In this document: piece after piece, positions 1-7,286 of the stretch
How the letters are laid out: each line of letters begins with the position of its first letter
How positions within the stretch are numbered: the stretch's first letter is position 1
The notes under the pieces: model-generated
Told to the model about the DNA's origin: nothing
The model's input: only the letters and a program-made list of their open reading frames with translations
The model's database searches: none
Program-made: the position numbers and the translations under genes
NCBI RefSeq assembly: GCF_041199995.1
Contig: NZ_CP165646.1
Location: forward strand, 2,108,001-2,172,000
From: Leptotrichia sp. HSP-342
Lineage (GTDB): Bacteria > Fusobacteriota > Fusobacteriia > Fusobacteriales > Leptotrichiaceae
DNA length: 64,000 nt
Direction of reading: 5' to 3'

Positions 1-246
1 ATGCAAAGGGACTAAGAGCATAATAATGATTCCTAGTGGCAATGACTTTAAGAAAAGTTCCTTAAAGCTTCCGTGATGATGGTGGGCATGCCCACTGTGC
101 CCGCTATGATCATGCCCAGCATGATGTTCTTGATTTTTATCCTTATGGTCTCCATGTTCATCTGTGATTCCATGCTCGTGTTTTAACTTATCCATGTCGT
201 CATAATCATGGTGATTATGAGACGAATATCTGTTGTCATTATTCAT
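1..246 (-). CDS. copB: CopB-type copper P-type ATPase, N-terminal part (runs off left edge)
   Basis: The first 82 codons of a gene read in frame from ATG at 246 to the window edge, with AAGGAGG about 8 bases upstream of the start. The N-terminus is extremely His/Asp-rich (HNHHDYDD, HGITDEHGDH, GHDHSGHSGHAHHHHG) and is followed by the first hydrophobic segment (LPLGIIIMLL). That is the usual beginning of CopB-type copper/silver-exporting P1B ATPases, where the His-rich tail binds metal in the cytoplasm. It lies 19 bases downstream of a copY-type repressor gene, as in the cop operons of lactobacilli and enterococci. The catalytic domains (DKTG, CPH motif) are outside the window, so intactness cannot be judged. 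Origin by transfer from Firmicutes is inference. Confidence 0.8.
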   Translation of the reverse strand, partial: MNNDNRYSSHNHHDYDDMDKLKHEHGITDEHGDHKDKNQEHHAGHDHSGHSGHAHHHHGSFKELFLKSLPLGIIIMLLVPLH

Positions 247-265
247 TTTAAATTCCTCCTTATAC

Positions 266-715
266 TTAATGATGATGTAAATGACATTCGCATTGTCCTT
301 CTGGACAATTGCAATCCACTTCTTCTAATGCGAAAGATTTTTTCATCTCTAATATTTTTTCTAGTCGATCTATATCATCGAAGCTTAAAACATGATCTTC
401 AATGATGCTTCCTATTACATTTCCGACTTTCTTATTGCAAATACGGTTAAAAATATCTTCTACATAATCCCTTACAGCTTCTTTCTCTTCAATATTGGCA
501 GTGTAAATAAACTTTCTACCTTCTTGCTCTGTATTTAGTACGCCTTTTTCAACTAATCGACCTAAGATCGTTTTGATAGTGGATTGTGTTCAATCCATTT
601 TTTCTTTCAATACGGAAATGATTTTTTTACTAGTTACTCGATCATTTGCCCAAACTACACGCATGACTTCCCATTCTGCATCTGTAATATGAGTATTAAA
701 TTCTATTGTACTCAT
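266..715 (-). pseudogene. copY: CopY/TcrY-family copper-responsive repressor with premature stop
   Basis: Reading from ATG at 715, the protein begins MSTIEFNTHITDAEWEVMRV, the winged-helix start of BlaI/MecI/CopY repressors. Codon 42 is TGA (590-592). The same frame then stays open to a TAA at 266-268 and encodes the rest of a CopY, ending with the metal-binding motif CNCPEGQCEC (CxCxxxxCxC), then HLHHH. CopY relatives have Trp at this place (MDW followed by T or K), so a single TGG-to-TGA change explains the break. Full length would be 149 aa. The truncated 41-aa product lacks the recognition helix and the copper site, so the downstream copB may be unregulated. A sequencing error or suppression of the TGA cannot be excluded. 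Confidence 0.8.
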
Positions 716-735
716 TCTCCTTTCCCCTAATTGTC

Positions 736-745
736 TACAGATGTA
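736..745. promoter_or_regulatory. cop box (CopY operator), perfect
   Basis: TACAGATGTA matches the CopY operator consensus TACAnnTGTA exactly. It lies between the -10 box and the copY start, where bound repressor would block transcription. Confidence 0.75.
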
Positions 746-764
746 AACGAACATGCTCAAAATA

Positions 765-793
765 AGTATACCATTGTAAACGAATTGTGTCAA
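765..793 (-). promoter_or_regulatory. Promoter of the copY-copB operon
   Basis: On the minus strand, TTGACA (788-793) is followed after exactly 17 bases by TATACT (765-770). This is a near-consensus sigma-70 promoter about 50 bases upstream of the copY start, with cop boxes overlapping and just downstream of the -10. Confidence 0.75.
769..778. promoter_or_regulatory. Second cop box, one mismatch
   Basis: TACCATTGTA differs from TACAnnTGTA at one base and overlaps the -10/spacer of the cop promoter. Two boxes per operator is the arrangement known from the Enterococcus hirae cop operon. The imperfect match makes this one less certain. Confidence 0.5.
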
Positions 794-829
794 GTCTTTT
801 TAATAAATGTAAGCAACGCTTATAGCTTT

Positions 830-910
830 TTATCTCTCCACTTCTTTTCCATAATAATTTTCATAGTTTTTCCTATATTGAACAAGGTTAGAAAATTGTT
901 CTTTATTTAA
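830..910 (-). pseudogene. Possible 3' end of an unknown gene cut by the insertion sequence
   Basis: An open frame comes in from the IS left end and finishes at TAA 830-832. It encodes LNKEQFSNLVQYRKNYENYY followed by GKEVER. There is no start codon on this side of the IS, so if it is real it is the tail of a gene interrupted or brought in by the element. The composition looks like coding sequence, but I do not recognise the family. It may equally be chance. Confidence 0.25.
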
Positions 911-912
911 AG

Positions 913-952
913 GGGCTGTCTCAAAATGGTTAAAATTTTGAGTTCAGCTTCT
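913..952 (+). repeat. IS left terminal inverted repeat
   Basis: Forty bases starting GGGCTGTCTCAAAATGG and ending TTCAGCTTCT are exactly the reverse complement of 2705-2744. Confidence 0.9.
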
Positions 953-1067
953 ATTTTTTTGTTCAAATTAAAAGCTCTCTAAATTTTTTACAGTTATCTG
1001 ATTAGAATTTTTTCTAATCAAAGAAAAATTGCACTAAAAAATTAGAGAACCTTATCTTTCTTAAAAC

Positions 1068-2645
1068 TTAGTTAATAGCTAATTTATGAAGTTTCATGCC
1101 TTCACGTCCTTGAACTTTTTTATGAACATATTTTCTTAAATTATATCCAATAGCAAATAGTAAAACTTCAACTTTAGTTTTAGATCTTTCACGGTATTTA
1201 AAACGTTTAAAGTTCATGTTCTGTTTTAACACTCCAAATGCCCCTTCAACCTGAATACTCCTATTCACTCTAAGCATTATTCCTTTTTCTGTTGCTATAT
1301 TTTCCTGTGACTGTTTTCTAAATCTTAAAAAATTATCTGCTACATAAAGTTTTTTGTTATGAGATGTACTTTTACATTTTACTGCAAAAGGGCATCCTTC
1401 ACAGTTATTGCATTCATATACTTTCTTTTCTGATATATATCCACTTCTATTTTTTTGTTTTGACGTATACTTAAACTCAAGTTTTTGATTATTTGCACAC
1501 GTATATGTATCCGTTTCTTCATTAAATGACATGTTTTCCACCTTAGAAATATCATGTTTAAATTTTCGGGTTTTCTGCTTTTCATAATTTTGTGGCTTTA
1601 TATATGGAGTATAATTATTATTAAAAAGATATTCATAGTTTTCTTCACTTTCATATCCTGCATCTGCAACAATATTTCTAAATTTTAAGTTTTTACTTTC
1701 CAATACTGATAAAAATGGAATAAGTGTTCTTACATCTGTAGGATTAGGAAACAAATCCAGGCCCACAATATATTCAGAATTTACGCCTATCTGTAAATTA
1801 TATGCCGGTTTCAGCTGACCATTTTTCATGTAGTCTTCCTTCATTCTCATAAACGTTGCATCCTTATCTGTTTTAGAGTAACTGTTTCTATTACCACAAA
1901 TTTTAAGATGCATACTATACTCATTTTCCTTTGCTATGTAGGAAGTTACAGTTTCGTAATCTCTCTGCTGTTGAGTTTTACGGACTCCCTTTCCATAAAC
2001 AAATTCAATATTCTTATCTAAGATTTCTTTTTCCAGATGTTTTTCTATTTCATAGATATCGTTAAATTCAGTACTGTTATTTTCATTAAATGAATGCCAG
2101 AAATCATTTACCTTAATTTTTAATTTTTCATAAAATTTGTTAACTGCCTTCTTCCATACAAATGTATATCTATTTGCATTGGCTTCAATTTTCGTACCGT
2201 CAATAAATACATTTTCCAAATCAATTTCATTTAATTCGATTAATTTATTTATCAGCTGATAGAACAGATCTTCAATTTCTATTTTACAGCTGGAAATAAA
2301 TCTGGCAACTGTGTTATGATCAGGGGCAGAGCTTCTCCTTAAGATCCACATGTAATTAATATTTTCCCTACAATTTTTCTCAATAGCTCTAGTAGTACTG
2401 ACACTGTCAAACATGGCATATGCAATGATAAAAAACATTTTATCAGCTTCAATTTTATGCTTACGGCCTTTATTTTTAGAGTATGCTTGCATTAAATATC
2501 TATAGTCTAATCCCTCCAATAATTTGCTAATTACTCTAACAGGCGATGATTCAGAGATATTCACTCCAATATCCATAGGCAAAAACAATTGATAATTTGG
2601 AAAAAATGTAGTAGAATTAGTTGAATGGTTATTGTTTTTTGTCAT
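1068..2645 (-). CDS. IS1182-family DDE transposase
   Basis: This 525-aa protein catalyses transposition of the surrounding IS. An N-terminal DUF772-type domain (SSAPDHNTVARF about residues 105-117) is followed by a DDE catalytic domain. D149 (VFIDGTKIEAN), D328 (IVADAGYES) and E467 (IQVEGAFGVLK) are the probable metal-binding triad. A Cys cluster (CNNCEGCPFAVKC, 411-423) sits before the last acidic residue, as is common in this family. The frame is uninterrupted and both element ends are perfect, so the element may be active. Confidence 0.92.
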   Translation of the reverse strand: MTKNNNHSTNSTTFFPNYQLFLPMDIGVNISESSPVRVISKLLEGLDYRYLMQAYSKNKGRKHKIEADKMFFIIAYAMFDSVSTTRAIEKNCRENINYMWILRRSSAPDHNTVARFISSCKIEIEDLFYQLINKLIELNEIDLENVFIDGTKIEANANRYTFVWKKAVNKFYEKLKIKVNDFWHSFNENNSTEFNDIYEIEKHLEKEILDKNIEFVYGKGVRKTQQQRDYETVTSYIAKENEYSMHLKICGNRNSYSKTDKDATFMRMKEDYMKNGQLKPAYNLQIGVNSEYIVGLDLFPNPTDVRTLIPFLSVLESKNLKFRNIVADAGYESEENYEYLFNNNYTPYIKPQNYEKQKTRKFKHDISKVENMSFNEETDTYTCANNQKLEFKYTSKQKNRSGYISEKKVYECNNCEGCPFAVKCKSTSHNKKLYVADNFLRFRKQSQENIATEKGIMLRVNRSIQVEGAFGVLKQNMNFKRFKYRERSKTKVEVLLFAIGYNLRKYVHKKVQGREGMKLHKLAIN

Positions 2646-2704
2646 AATTCAATTATACCATTTTGCCGAGATTTTATCTCGGTTTTTTCTTTTTTCAGAA
2701 AAAA

Positions 2705-2744
2705 AGAAGCTGAACTCAAAATTTTAACCATTTTGAGACAGCCC
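2705..2744 (-). repeat. IS right terminal inverted repeat
   Basis: Exact 40-bp inverse copy of the left end (913-952). The transposase start lies about 60 bases inside it. Confidence 0.9.
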
Positions 2745-2881
2745 TTTGCATTTAAAGTTGCTTCATTTTAAGGTAGTGGAACACCTGTTTTTAAACTTTT
2801 TCTTTCAATGTAATTATATCATATCTAATTAATTAGTCAATTTTTTTCTTTTTTTATTTATAAATTTTTAAATTATTTTTA

Positions 2882-3817
2882 TTAATTGCGAAAATCTGTT
2901 GCAATCAAATATACTTTTACACAGCTCCCTTTTTGTTCAAAATCTTCAGAATTTTCAAATTCAGTTTCTTCAAAGACTGTTCCCCATGCGAGAAATAAAT
3001 CTGGATTTTCGGTACTTGTGGCTACTGCTGTGGCAATTTGGCTAATTTCTTCAAGCCGTATGTCATTTCCTGAGGTTATGTTCATTAGTATTTTTCCTGC
3101 ACCTTTTATTGAACGTTCTAAAAGTGGGGTATTTAATGCCTGTTCTACCGCCTTCTTTGCTCTGTCCTCTCCATCTGCTTTTCCAAAACCTAATACTGTT
3201 TTGCCTGAATTTTGCAATATAGATTTAATGTCTGCAAAGTCCAAATTTACAATCCCCTGTTTTTTTATTAAGTCCAATATTCCCTTTACAATTGTTACAA
3301 AGGCTTTTTCTCCTTTTTCATAGATATTTGCAATTGGAAGATTTACGTATAAATCATTTAATCTTTGATATGGAATGACTATTATAGTATCCGCGAAATG
3401 TTTTAATCTTTCCTTTCCCTTTTTAGCAAGTTTTATCTTATTCCGGTTTTCAAAATCAAAAGGCTTTGACACTATTGCAACAGTTAGTATATTCATAGAT
3501 TTTGCAATTTCTGCCACAGCTGGTGAAAGCAGAGTTCCTGTTTTTTCTCCCATTTCAGCTATTATAAACACCATATCTGCATTTTGAAATTCTTTTTCTG
3601 TTTGTTTTCTTAAATCCTCCATTGCTTCAAATGAAGTTATTGATGACACAAATATTTTTTTCGGAGCTTTTGAACTATCTAAATTCAACTTTTCCGTGTC
3701 TATCGCTATAAAGTCAGCTTTTACAATGTTATTTAATATCATTTTATTTATTACATTACTTCCTGTTTTTCCCAAAGCCACTATTTTTACTTTTACACCA
3801 TTTAATGTGTTTTTCAT
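2882..3817 (-). CDS. FtsZ-like protein with altered GTP-binding loops
   Basis: This 311-aa protein aligns by eye with the FtsZ GTPase core. VKIVALGKTGSNVINKMI (9-26) corresponds to the G1 loop, IIAEMGEKTGTLLSPAVAEI (85-104) to the tubulin signature, and NLDFADIKSIL (191-201) to the T7 loop. The segment after T7 (GFGKADGEDRAKKAVEQAL) matches the FtsZ C-terminal domain. Two landmarks are changed. The glycine-rich GGGGN of G1 is GKTGS, and GGGTGTG is GEKTGTL. The T7 aspartates D193 and D196 remain. There is no C-terminal linker or FtsA/ZipA-binding peptide. I infer a divergent paralogue, perhaps a non-hydrolysing modulator of division, rather than the housekeeping FtsZ. A GGGGGA ribosome site lies 6-7 bases upstream of the ATG. 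Confidence 0.75.
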   Translation of the reverse strand: MKNTLNGVKVKIVALGKTGSNVINKMILNNIVKADFIAIDTEKLNLDSSKAPKKIFVSSITSFEAMEDLRKQTEKEFQNADMVFIIAEMGEKTGTLLSPAVAEIAKSMNILTVAIVSKPFDFENRNKIKLAKKGKERLKHFADTIIVIPYQRLNDLYVNLPIANIYEKGEKAFVTIVKGILDLIKKQGIVNLDFADIKSILQNSGKTVLGFGKADGEDRAKKAVEQALNTPLLERSIKGAGKILMNITSGNDIRLEEISQIATAVATSTENPDLFLAWGTVFEETEFENSEDFEQKGSCVKVYLIATDFRN

Positions 3818-3861
3818 ATCAGTCCCCCGACCTCTGTGTTCCTACAAGTGATGTTACCCAC
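3814..3861 (-). CDS. Possible 15-aa leader peptide overlapping the FtsZ-like start
   Basis: A GTG at 3859-3861 lies 9 bases after a strong AGGAGG and opens a short frame, MGNITCRNTEVGGLI. It stops at TGA 3814-3816, sharing ATGA with the start of the FtsZ-like gene. The layout suggests translational coupling. Only the strong ribosome site and the 4-base overlap support it, and there is no homology to call on. Confidence 0.3.
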   Translation of the reverse strand: MGNITCRNTEVGGLI

Positions 3862-4163
3862 TATTTTTCCTCCTAGATAATCTATATTTCAAGACACTAT
3901 TTATTAATATTTTTCTTTAATCTGTTTATTAATCACAGTTCTTTAATATATCACAAGACCCTTTATTTTTTATTTTAAAAATATTGATTTTATATTTTAA
4001 CTTAACACTTTTTTAAAATTATATCAAATTTGATTATTAAATAAACAAATATTATAAAATTATAGAAAAATATTACTATATTTCATTTTTTTTTATCAAT
4101 TTTTGGGCTATACTATTCTTGTAGATACAAAAAATATTTAAATATAAATCGGGAGGCGGTTTT
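3862..4163. other. Divergent intergenic region, mostly featureless AT-rich DNA
   Basis: This region separates the leftward FtsZ-like gene from the rightward msrAB cluster. Apart from the AGGAGG of the leader ORF and a candidate msrAB promoter at 4030-4058, I see no structured element or reading frame in it. Confidence 0.5.
4030..4058 (+). promoter_or_regulatory. Candidate promoter of msrAB
   Basis: TTGATT (4030-4035) and TATAAA (4053-4058) are separated by 17 bases, about 105 bases upstream of msrAB. In such AT-rich DNA similar pairs arise by chance. A second possible -10, TATACT (4109-4114), is closer to the gene but has no convincing -35. Confidence 0.3.
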
Positions 4164-5243
4164 ATGAAATCGAGAAGTCTACTATTATTTTTAATACTAT
4201 CTTTAGCTTTATTTTCAGTAGTATTGTCAAATAAAAATAAAAATCGTAAAAACAGAAATGAAAATAAAACAAAAAAAGAAAATATGATTCAGGCAGGAAA
4301 CGAAAACATCAGGGAAATCTATCTTGCTGGTGGCTGTTTCTGGGGACTTGAGGCATATATGGAAAGAATTGACGGGGTAAAGGATGCTACAGTTGGCTAT
4401 GCGAATGGGAAAACTGAAAAAACGAGTTACAACATTGTCGCATCAACGGATCACGCAGAAACAGTTCACGTAAAATATGACGCAAACAAAATTTCTTTGA
4501 GCAAACTGCTTAAATATTATTTTCAAGTTGTAGATCCTACTAGCATTAATCAGCAGGGAAATGATAGAGGCAGACAATACAGAACAGGGATTTATTATAC
4601 TAATCCTAAAGATAAAGAAATTATTTTACAGGAAATTGAAGAAGAGCAGAAAAAATATACAGATAAAATTCAAGTTGAAGTTCAGCCTTTGAAAAATTAT
4701 ATTCTCGCAGAAGAATACCATCAGGACTATTTAAGAAAAAATCCTAACGGATATTGCCACATTGATATTACTAAAGCAGATGAAGTTATCATTGATCCAA
4801 AAGATTATCCAAAACCAGGTGATGAAGAATTGAAAAAACGGCTTACTCCACTTCAATACAGCGTTACACAGAAAAAAAATACTGAACATTCTTTTTCAAA
4901 TGAGTACTGGGACAATCATGAAGCTGGAATTTATGTGGATATAACGACAGGAGAGCCATTATTTTCTTCAAAGGATAAATATGATTCTGGCTGTGGCTGG
5001 CCAAGTTTTACAAAACCTATTTCAAAAGATGTCGTAACTTATGCAAATGATACAAGTTTTAATATGGTAAGGACAGAAGTGCTTAGTCGAAGTGGAAAAG
5101 CCCACTTGGGACACGTTTTTGATGATGGACCTAAAGACAAAGGCGGGCTTCGTTATTGCATAAACAGTGCTTCAATTAAATTTATCCCATTAAAAGATAT
5201 GGAAAAAGAGCATTACGGATATTTAATAAAATTAGTTCAATAA
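4164..5243 (+). CDS. msrAB: Bifunctional peptide methionine sulfoxide reductase MsrA/MsrB
   Basis: This 359-aa envelope enzyme repairs both the S and R forms of oxidised methionine. A signal or anchor peptide (about residues 4-22) is followed by MsrA (52-200) and MsrB (about 226-345). In MsrA the catalytic Cys58 is in [10 protein letters not shown], and the substrate and C-terminal motifs [11 protein letters not shown] and EEYHQDYL are present. In MsrB, GCGWPSF (Cys277) supplies part of a zinc-site motif and the catalytic Cys332 is in [17 protein letters not shown] lies just before the ATG. It heads a cluster with ccdA, a thioredoxin-like protein and a two-component system. A similar cluster (MsrAB with ModRS) is known for oxidative-stress defence in Fusobacterium nucleatum. 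The CcdA-thioredoxin pair probably supplies electrons to MsrAB. Confidence 0.95.
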   Translation: MKSRSLLLFLILSLALFSVVLSNKNKNRKNRNENKTKKENMIQAGNENIREIYLAGGCFWGLEAYMERIDGVKDATVGYANGKTEKTSYNIVASTDHAETVHVKYDANKISLSKLLKYYFQVVDPTSINQQGNDRGRQYRTGIYYTNPKDKEIILQEIEEEQKKYTDKIQVEVQPLKNYILAEEYHQDYLRKNPNGYCHIDITKADEVIIDPKDYPKPGDEELKKRLTPLQYSVTQKKNTEHSFSNEYWDNHEAGIYVDITTGEPLFSSKDKYDSGCGWPSFTKPISKDVVTYANDTSFNMVRTEVLSRSGKAHLGHVFDDGPKDKGGLRYCINSASIKFIPLKDMEKEHYGYLIKLVQ

Positions 5244-5267
5244 AATGAACAAGATAGGAGATAACTT

Positions 5268-5906
5268 ATGTTTAATCAGCCATTACTGGTAGGAAGCGTA
5301 TTTTTAGGAGGGGTAGCAAGTTTTCTATCTCCATGCATTCTTCCAATCGTTCCTGTATATTTGGGAATTTTAAGCAAAGGAAAAAAAACTGTACTTAATA
5401 CCTTTTTATTTATTTTAGGACTTTCACTTACTTTTGTAAGCATTGGCTTTAGTTTTAGTTTCCTTACGGGAATTTTCTTTAATGACACTATTAAAGTTTT
5501 GGCAGGAATAATTGTAATAATACTGGGATTACATCAGACAGGCATCTTAAAATTTAACTTTTTAGAAAAAAATAAATCTGTAAATTTGGATTTAATTGGG
5601 AAAAATTCTTCATTACAGGCTTTTTTGCTAGGACTGACATTTAGTCTAGGATGGACTCCATGTGTAGGCCCTATTCTTGCCTCAGTACTTACTCTTGCAG
5701 GAGAAAAAGGATCTGCAGTCTATGGAGGGTTAATGATGTTTATATACGTCTTAGGACTTGCCACTCCATTTGTTCTATTTTCCTTTTTCTCTCAGGAATT
5801 GCTAAAAAAAGTACGAGCTTTAAATCAATACACAAACTATTTTAAAATCTTTGGAGGATTTCTAATTATATTTATGGGAGTTTTGCTAATAATGAATAAG
5901 TTTTAA
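5268..5906 (+). CDS. ccdA: CcdA-type thiol electron transporter
   Basis: This 212-aa protein has six predicted membrane helices and belongs to the DsbD-beta/CcdA family. Two conserved proline-flanked cysteines, Cys23 in FLSPCILP and Cys132 in GWTPCVGP, are the residues that shuttle electrons from cytoplasmic thioredoxin across the membrane. The gene starts 24 bases after msrAB with AGGAG upstream, so the two are almost certainly cotranscribed. Together with the next gene it should reduce the extracytoplasmic MsrAB. Confidence 0.92.
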   Translation: MFNQPLLVGSVFLGGVASFLSPCILPIVPVYLGILSKGKKTVLNTFLFILGLSLTFVSIGFSFSFLTGIFFNDTIKVLAGIIVIILGLHQTGILKFNFLEKNKSVNLDLIGKNSSLQAFLLGLTFSLGWTPCVGPILASVLTLAGEKGSAVYGGLMMFIYVLGLATPFVLFSFFSQELLKKVRALNQYTNYFKIFGGFLIIFMGVLLIMNKF

Positions 5907-5982
5907 TAATTTTATTTTTTAAAAATTATAATTTTTTAAATTTTATAAAACAATTAGTAATCAAAATAATTTAAAAAAATAA

Positions 5983-6012
5983 TTACAAAAAATATTTTAA
6001 ATTTGATATAAT
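5983..6012 (+). promoter_or_regulatory. Candidate internal promoter for the thioredoxin gene
   Basis: TTACAA (5983-5988) and TATAAT (6007-6012) with an 18-base spacer lie 21 bases upstream of the thioredoxin start, in the 126-base gap after ccdA. This could give the thioredoxin and the two-component genes their own transcript. Confidence 0.45.
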
Positions 6013-6032
6013 ACAGAAAGGAAGTAATTTTT

Positions 6033-6503
6033 ATGAAAAAATTAATTGTAGCAATTGCAACTTTATTAAGTTTTGGAGCGATTTCATTCGGAAATACACT
6101 GCAGGGAGTTCAGTTAAAGGACATTAATAATAAACCTGTTTCCCTTAACAAGTACAAAGGGAAAAAAATATATATTAAAATGTGGGCTTCATGGTGTCCT
6201 ATCTGTCTTTCAGGATTAAGCGAAATTAATTCTTTAAGTGCAGATAAAAGTAAAAATTTTACAGTTATAACAATTGCTTCTCCAGGACAAAAAGGAGAAA
6301 AACCTACAGCCAAATTTATTCAGTGGTATAAAGGGCTTAATTACAAAAATACTACTGTATTGCTGGATGAAAAGGGGGAAGTGCTAAAAAGGGCAAAAGT
6401 TTTGGGATATCCTTCAAACATTATACTGGATGGGAACTTGAATATTGTTAAAACTTTGCCGGGACATCTGACAGCCGCACAAATCAAAGGAGCTGTTAAA
6501 TAA
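6033..6503 (+). CDS. Extracytoplasmic thioredoxin-family protein (CPIC active site)
   Basis: This 156-aa TlpA/ResA-like thioredoxin has a signal peptide (about residues 1-20, ending ISFG) and a WASWCPIC redox site at Cys55/Cys58. The thioredoxin core continues with FTVITIASPG and the cis-proline segment LGYPSNIILDG. It probably receives electrons from CcdA and reduces MsrAB, as Etrx proteins do for pneumococcal MsrAB2. AAAGGAAG lies before the ATG. The stop codon is directly followed by the start of the response regulator. Confidence 0.9.
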   Translation: MKKLIVAIATLLSFGAISFGNTLQGVQLKDINNKPVSLNKYKGKKIYIKMWASWCPICLSGLSEINSLSADKSKNFTVITIASPGQKGEKPTAKFIQWYKGLNYKNTTVLLDEKGEVLKRAKVLGYPSNIILDGNLNIVKTLPGHLTAAQIKGAVK

Positions 6504-7286
6504 GTGTATAGTATTTTAATAATTGATGATGAACCGATTATAAGAAGAGGTATTAAAACCTTTATTGATTTTGAAAAATATAAGATAAGTGATGTTTATG
6601 AGGCAGAAGATGGTAATTCTGCCTTTAAGACTTTTTCTGAAGTCTTGCCTGACCTTGTCTTGCTGGATATAAATATTCCCTTTAAAAATGGGCTAACTCT
6701 TGCCGAGGAGATGAAAGAGCTGAAAAGTGATGTTAAAATAGCCATTATTTCTGGATACGACTATTTTGAATATGCTCAAAAGGCTTTAAAAATCGGAGTT
6801 GAAGACTATATTTTAAAACCTGTTTCAAAGACAGATATAAATGAGATAATTTCAAAACTTATCTATAAGCTGGAAGAAGATAAAAAATATAACGAAGCAA
6901 GAAAAATTATTAACAAAATTAGCCAAGCTGAGAAATCTGATAAAAATATTTCTCATAGCAAGTATAAAGATATTTTAACAAAAAAAATTGAAGAAAAATA
7001 CAGTGATGTTTCCTTTAACTTAAATTCTCTGGCGGACGAAATGAATTTGTCTTCTGGATATTTGAGTTCACTTTTTAAAAATTTGTTTGGTATTCCTTTT
7101 CAGGACTATTTGAATAATATGCGGATGGAAAAGGCAAAGCTGCTGCTTTTGACAACAGATCTGAAAAATTATCAAATTGGGGAGCTTGTAGGAATGGAAA
7201 ACTTTAATTATTTCAATTCAAAATTTAAAAAAACTTTTGGAATGACGCCGAAAGAATTTAAGAAAAGTGTGCTGAAGAAACTATGA
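6504..7286 (+). CDS. AraC-type response regulator (ModR-like)
   Basis: This 260-aa regulator has an N-terminal receiver domain, with acidic pocket D8/D9 and phospho-acceptor D55 in LVLLDINIPF. A C-terminal AraC-type double helix-turn-helix follows (LADEMNLSSGYLSSLFKNLF, then GMENFNYFNSKFKKTFG about 230-246). The start is GTG at 6504, immediately after the thioredoxin stop, with AAAGGAG inside the upstream gene. Position next to msrAB-ccdA-thioredoxin matches the ModRS arrangement of F. nucleatum, where the pair controls methionine-sulfoxide reductase expression. The regulatory target here is inferred from context. Confidence 0.9.
   Translation: MYSILIIDDEPIIRRGIKTFIDFEKYKISDVYEAEDGNSAFKTFSEVLPDLVLLDINIPFKNGLTLAEEMKELKSDVKIAIISGYDYFEYAQKALKIGVEDYILKPVSKTDINEIISKLIYKLEEDKKYNEARKIINKISQAEKSDKNISHSKYKDILTKKIEEKYSDVSFNLNSLADEMNLSSGYLSSLFKNLFGIPFQDYLNNMRMEKAKLLLLTTDLKNYQIGELVGMENFNYFNSKFKKTFGMTPKEFKKSVLKKL

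Larger units (their letters stand above)
913..2744 (-). mobile_element. IS1182-family insertion sequence, complete
   Basis: The element is bounded by perfect 40-bp terminal inverted repeats (913-952 and 2705-2744; outer end GGGCTGTCTCAAAATGG). It contains one intact transposase gene on the minus strand. The 8-mer ATTTAAAG abuts the left end (905-912) and recurs at 2750-2757, five bases beyond the right repeat. It may be a target duplication, but in such AT-rich DNA this is weak. A small hairpin (GATTAGAA/TTCTAATC, about 1000-1019) after the transposase gene could act as its terminator. The IS separates the cop genes from the resident chromosome. Confidence 0.9.

Noticed and set aside
208..405. 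65-codon plus-strand frame across copB/copY
   Set aside because: It overlaps two recognisable genes on the other strand and its product resembles nothing.
266..715. TGA read as tryptophan by an altered genetic code
   Set aside because: Other genes in the window use TGG for Trp and end at TGA (for example the response regulator with its ATGA overlap), so TGA is a normal stop here.
2882..3817. Housekeeping ftsZ
   Set aside because: The tubulin signature and G1 loop are degenerate, the C-terminal peptide is missing, and no division cluster surrounds it.
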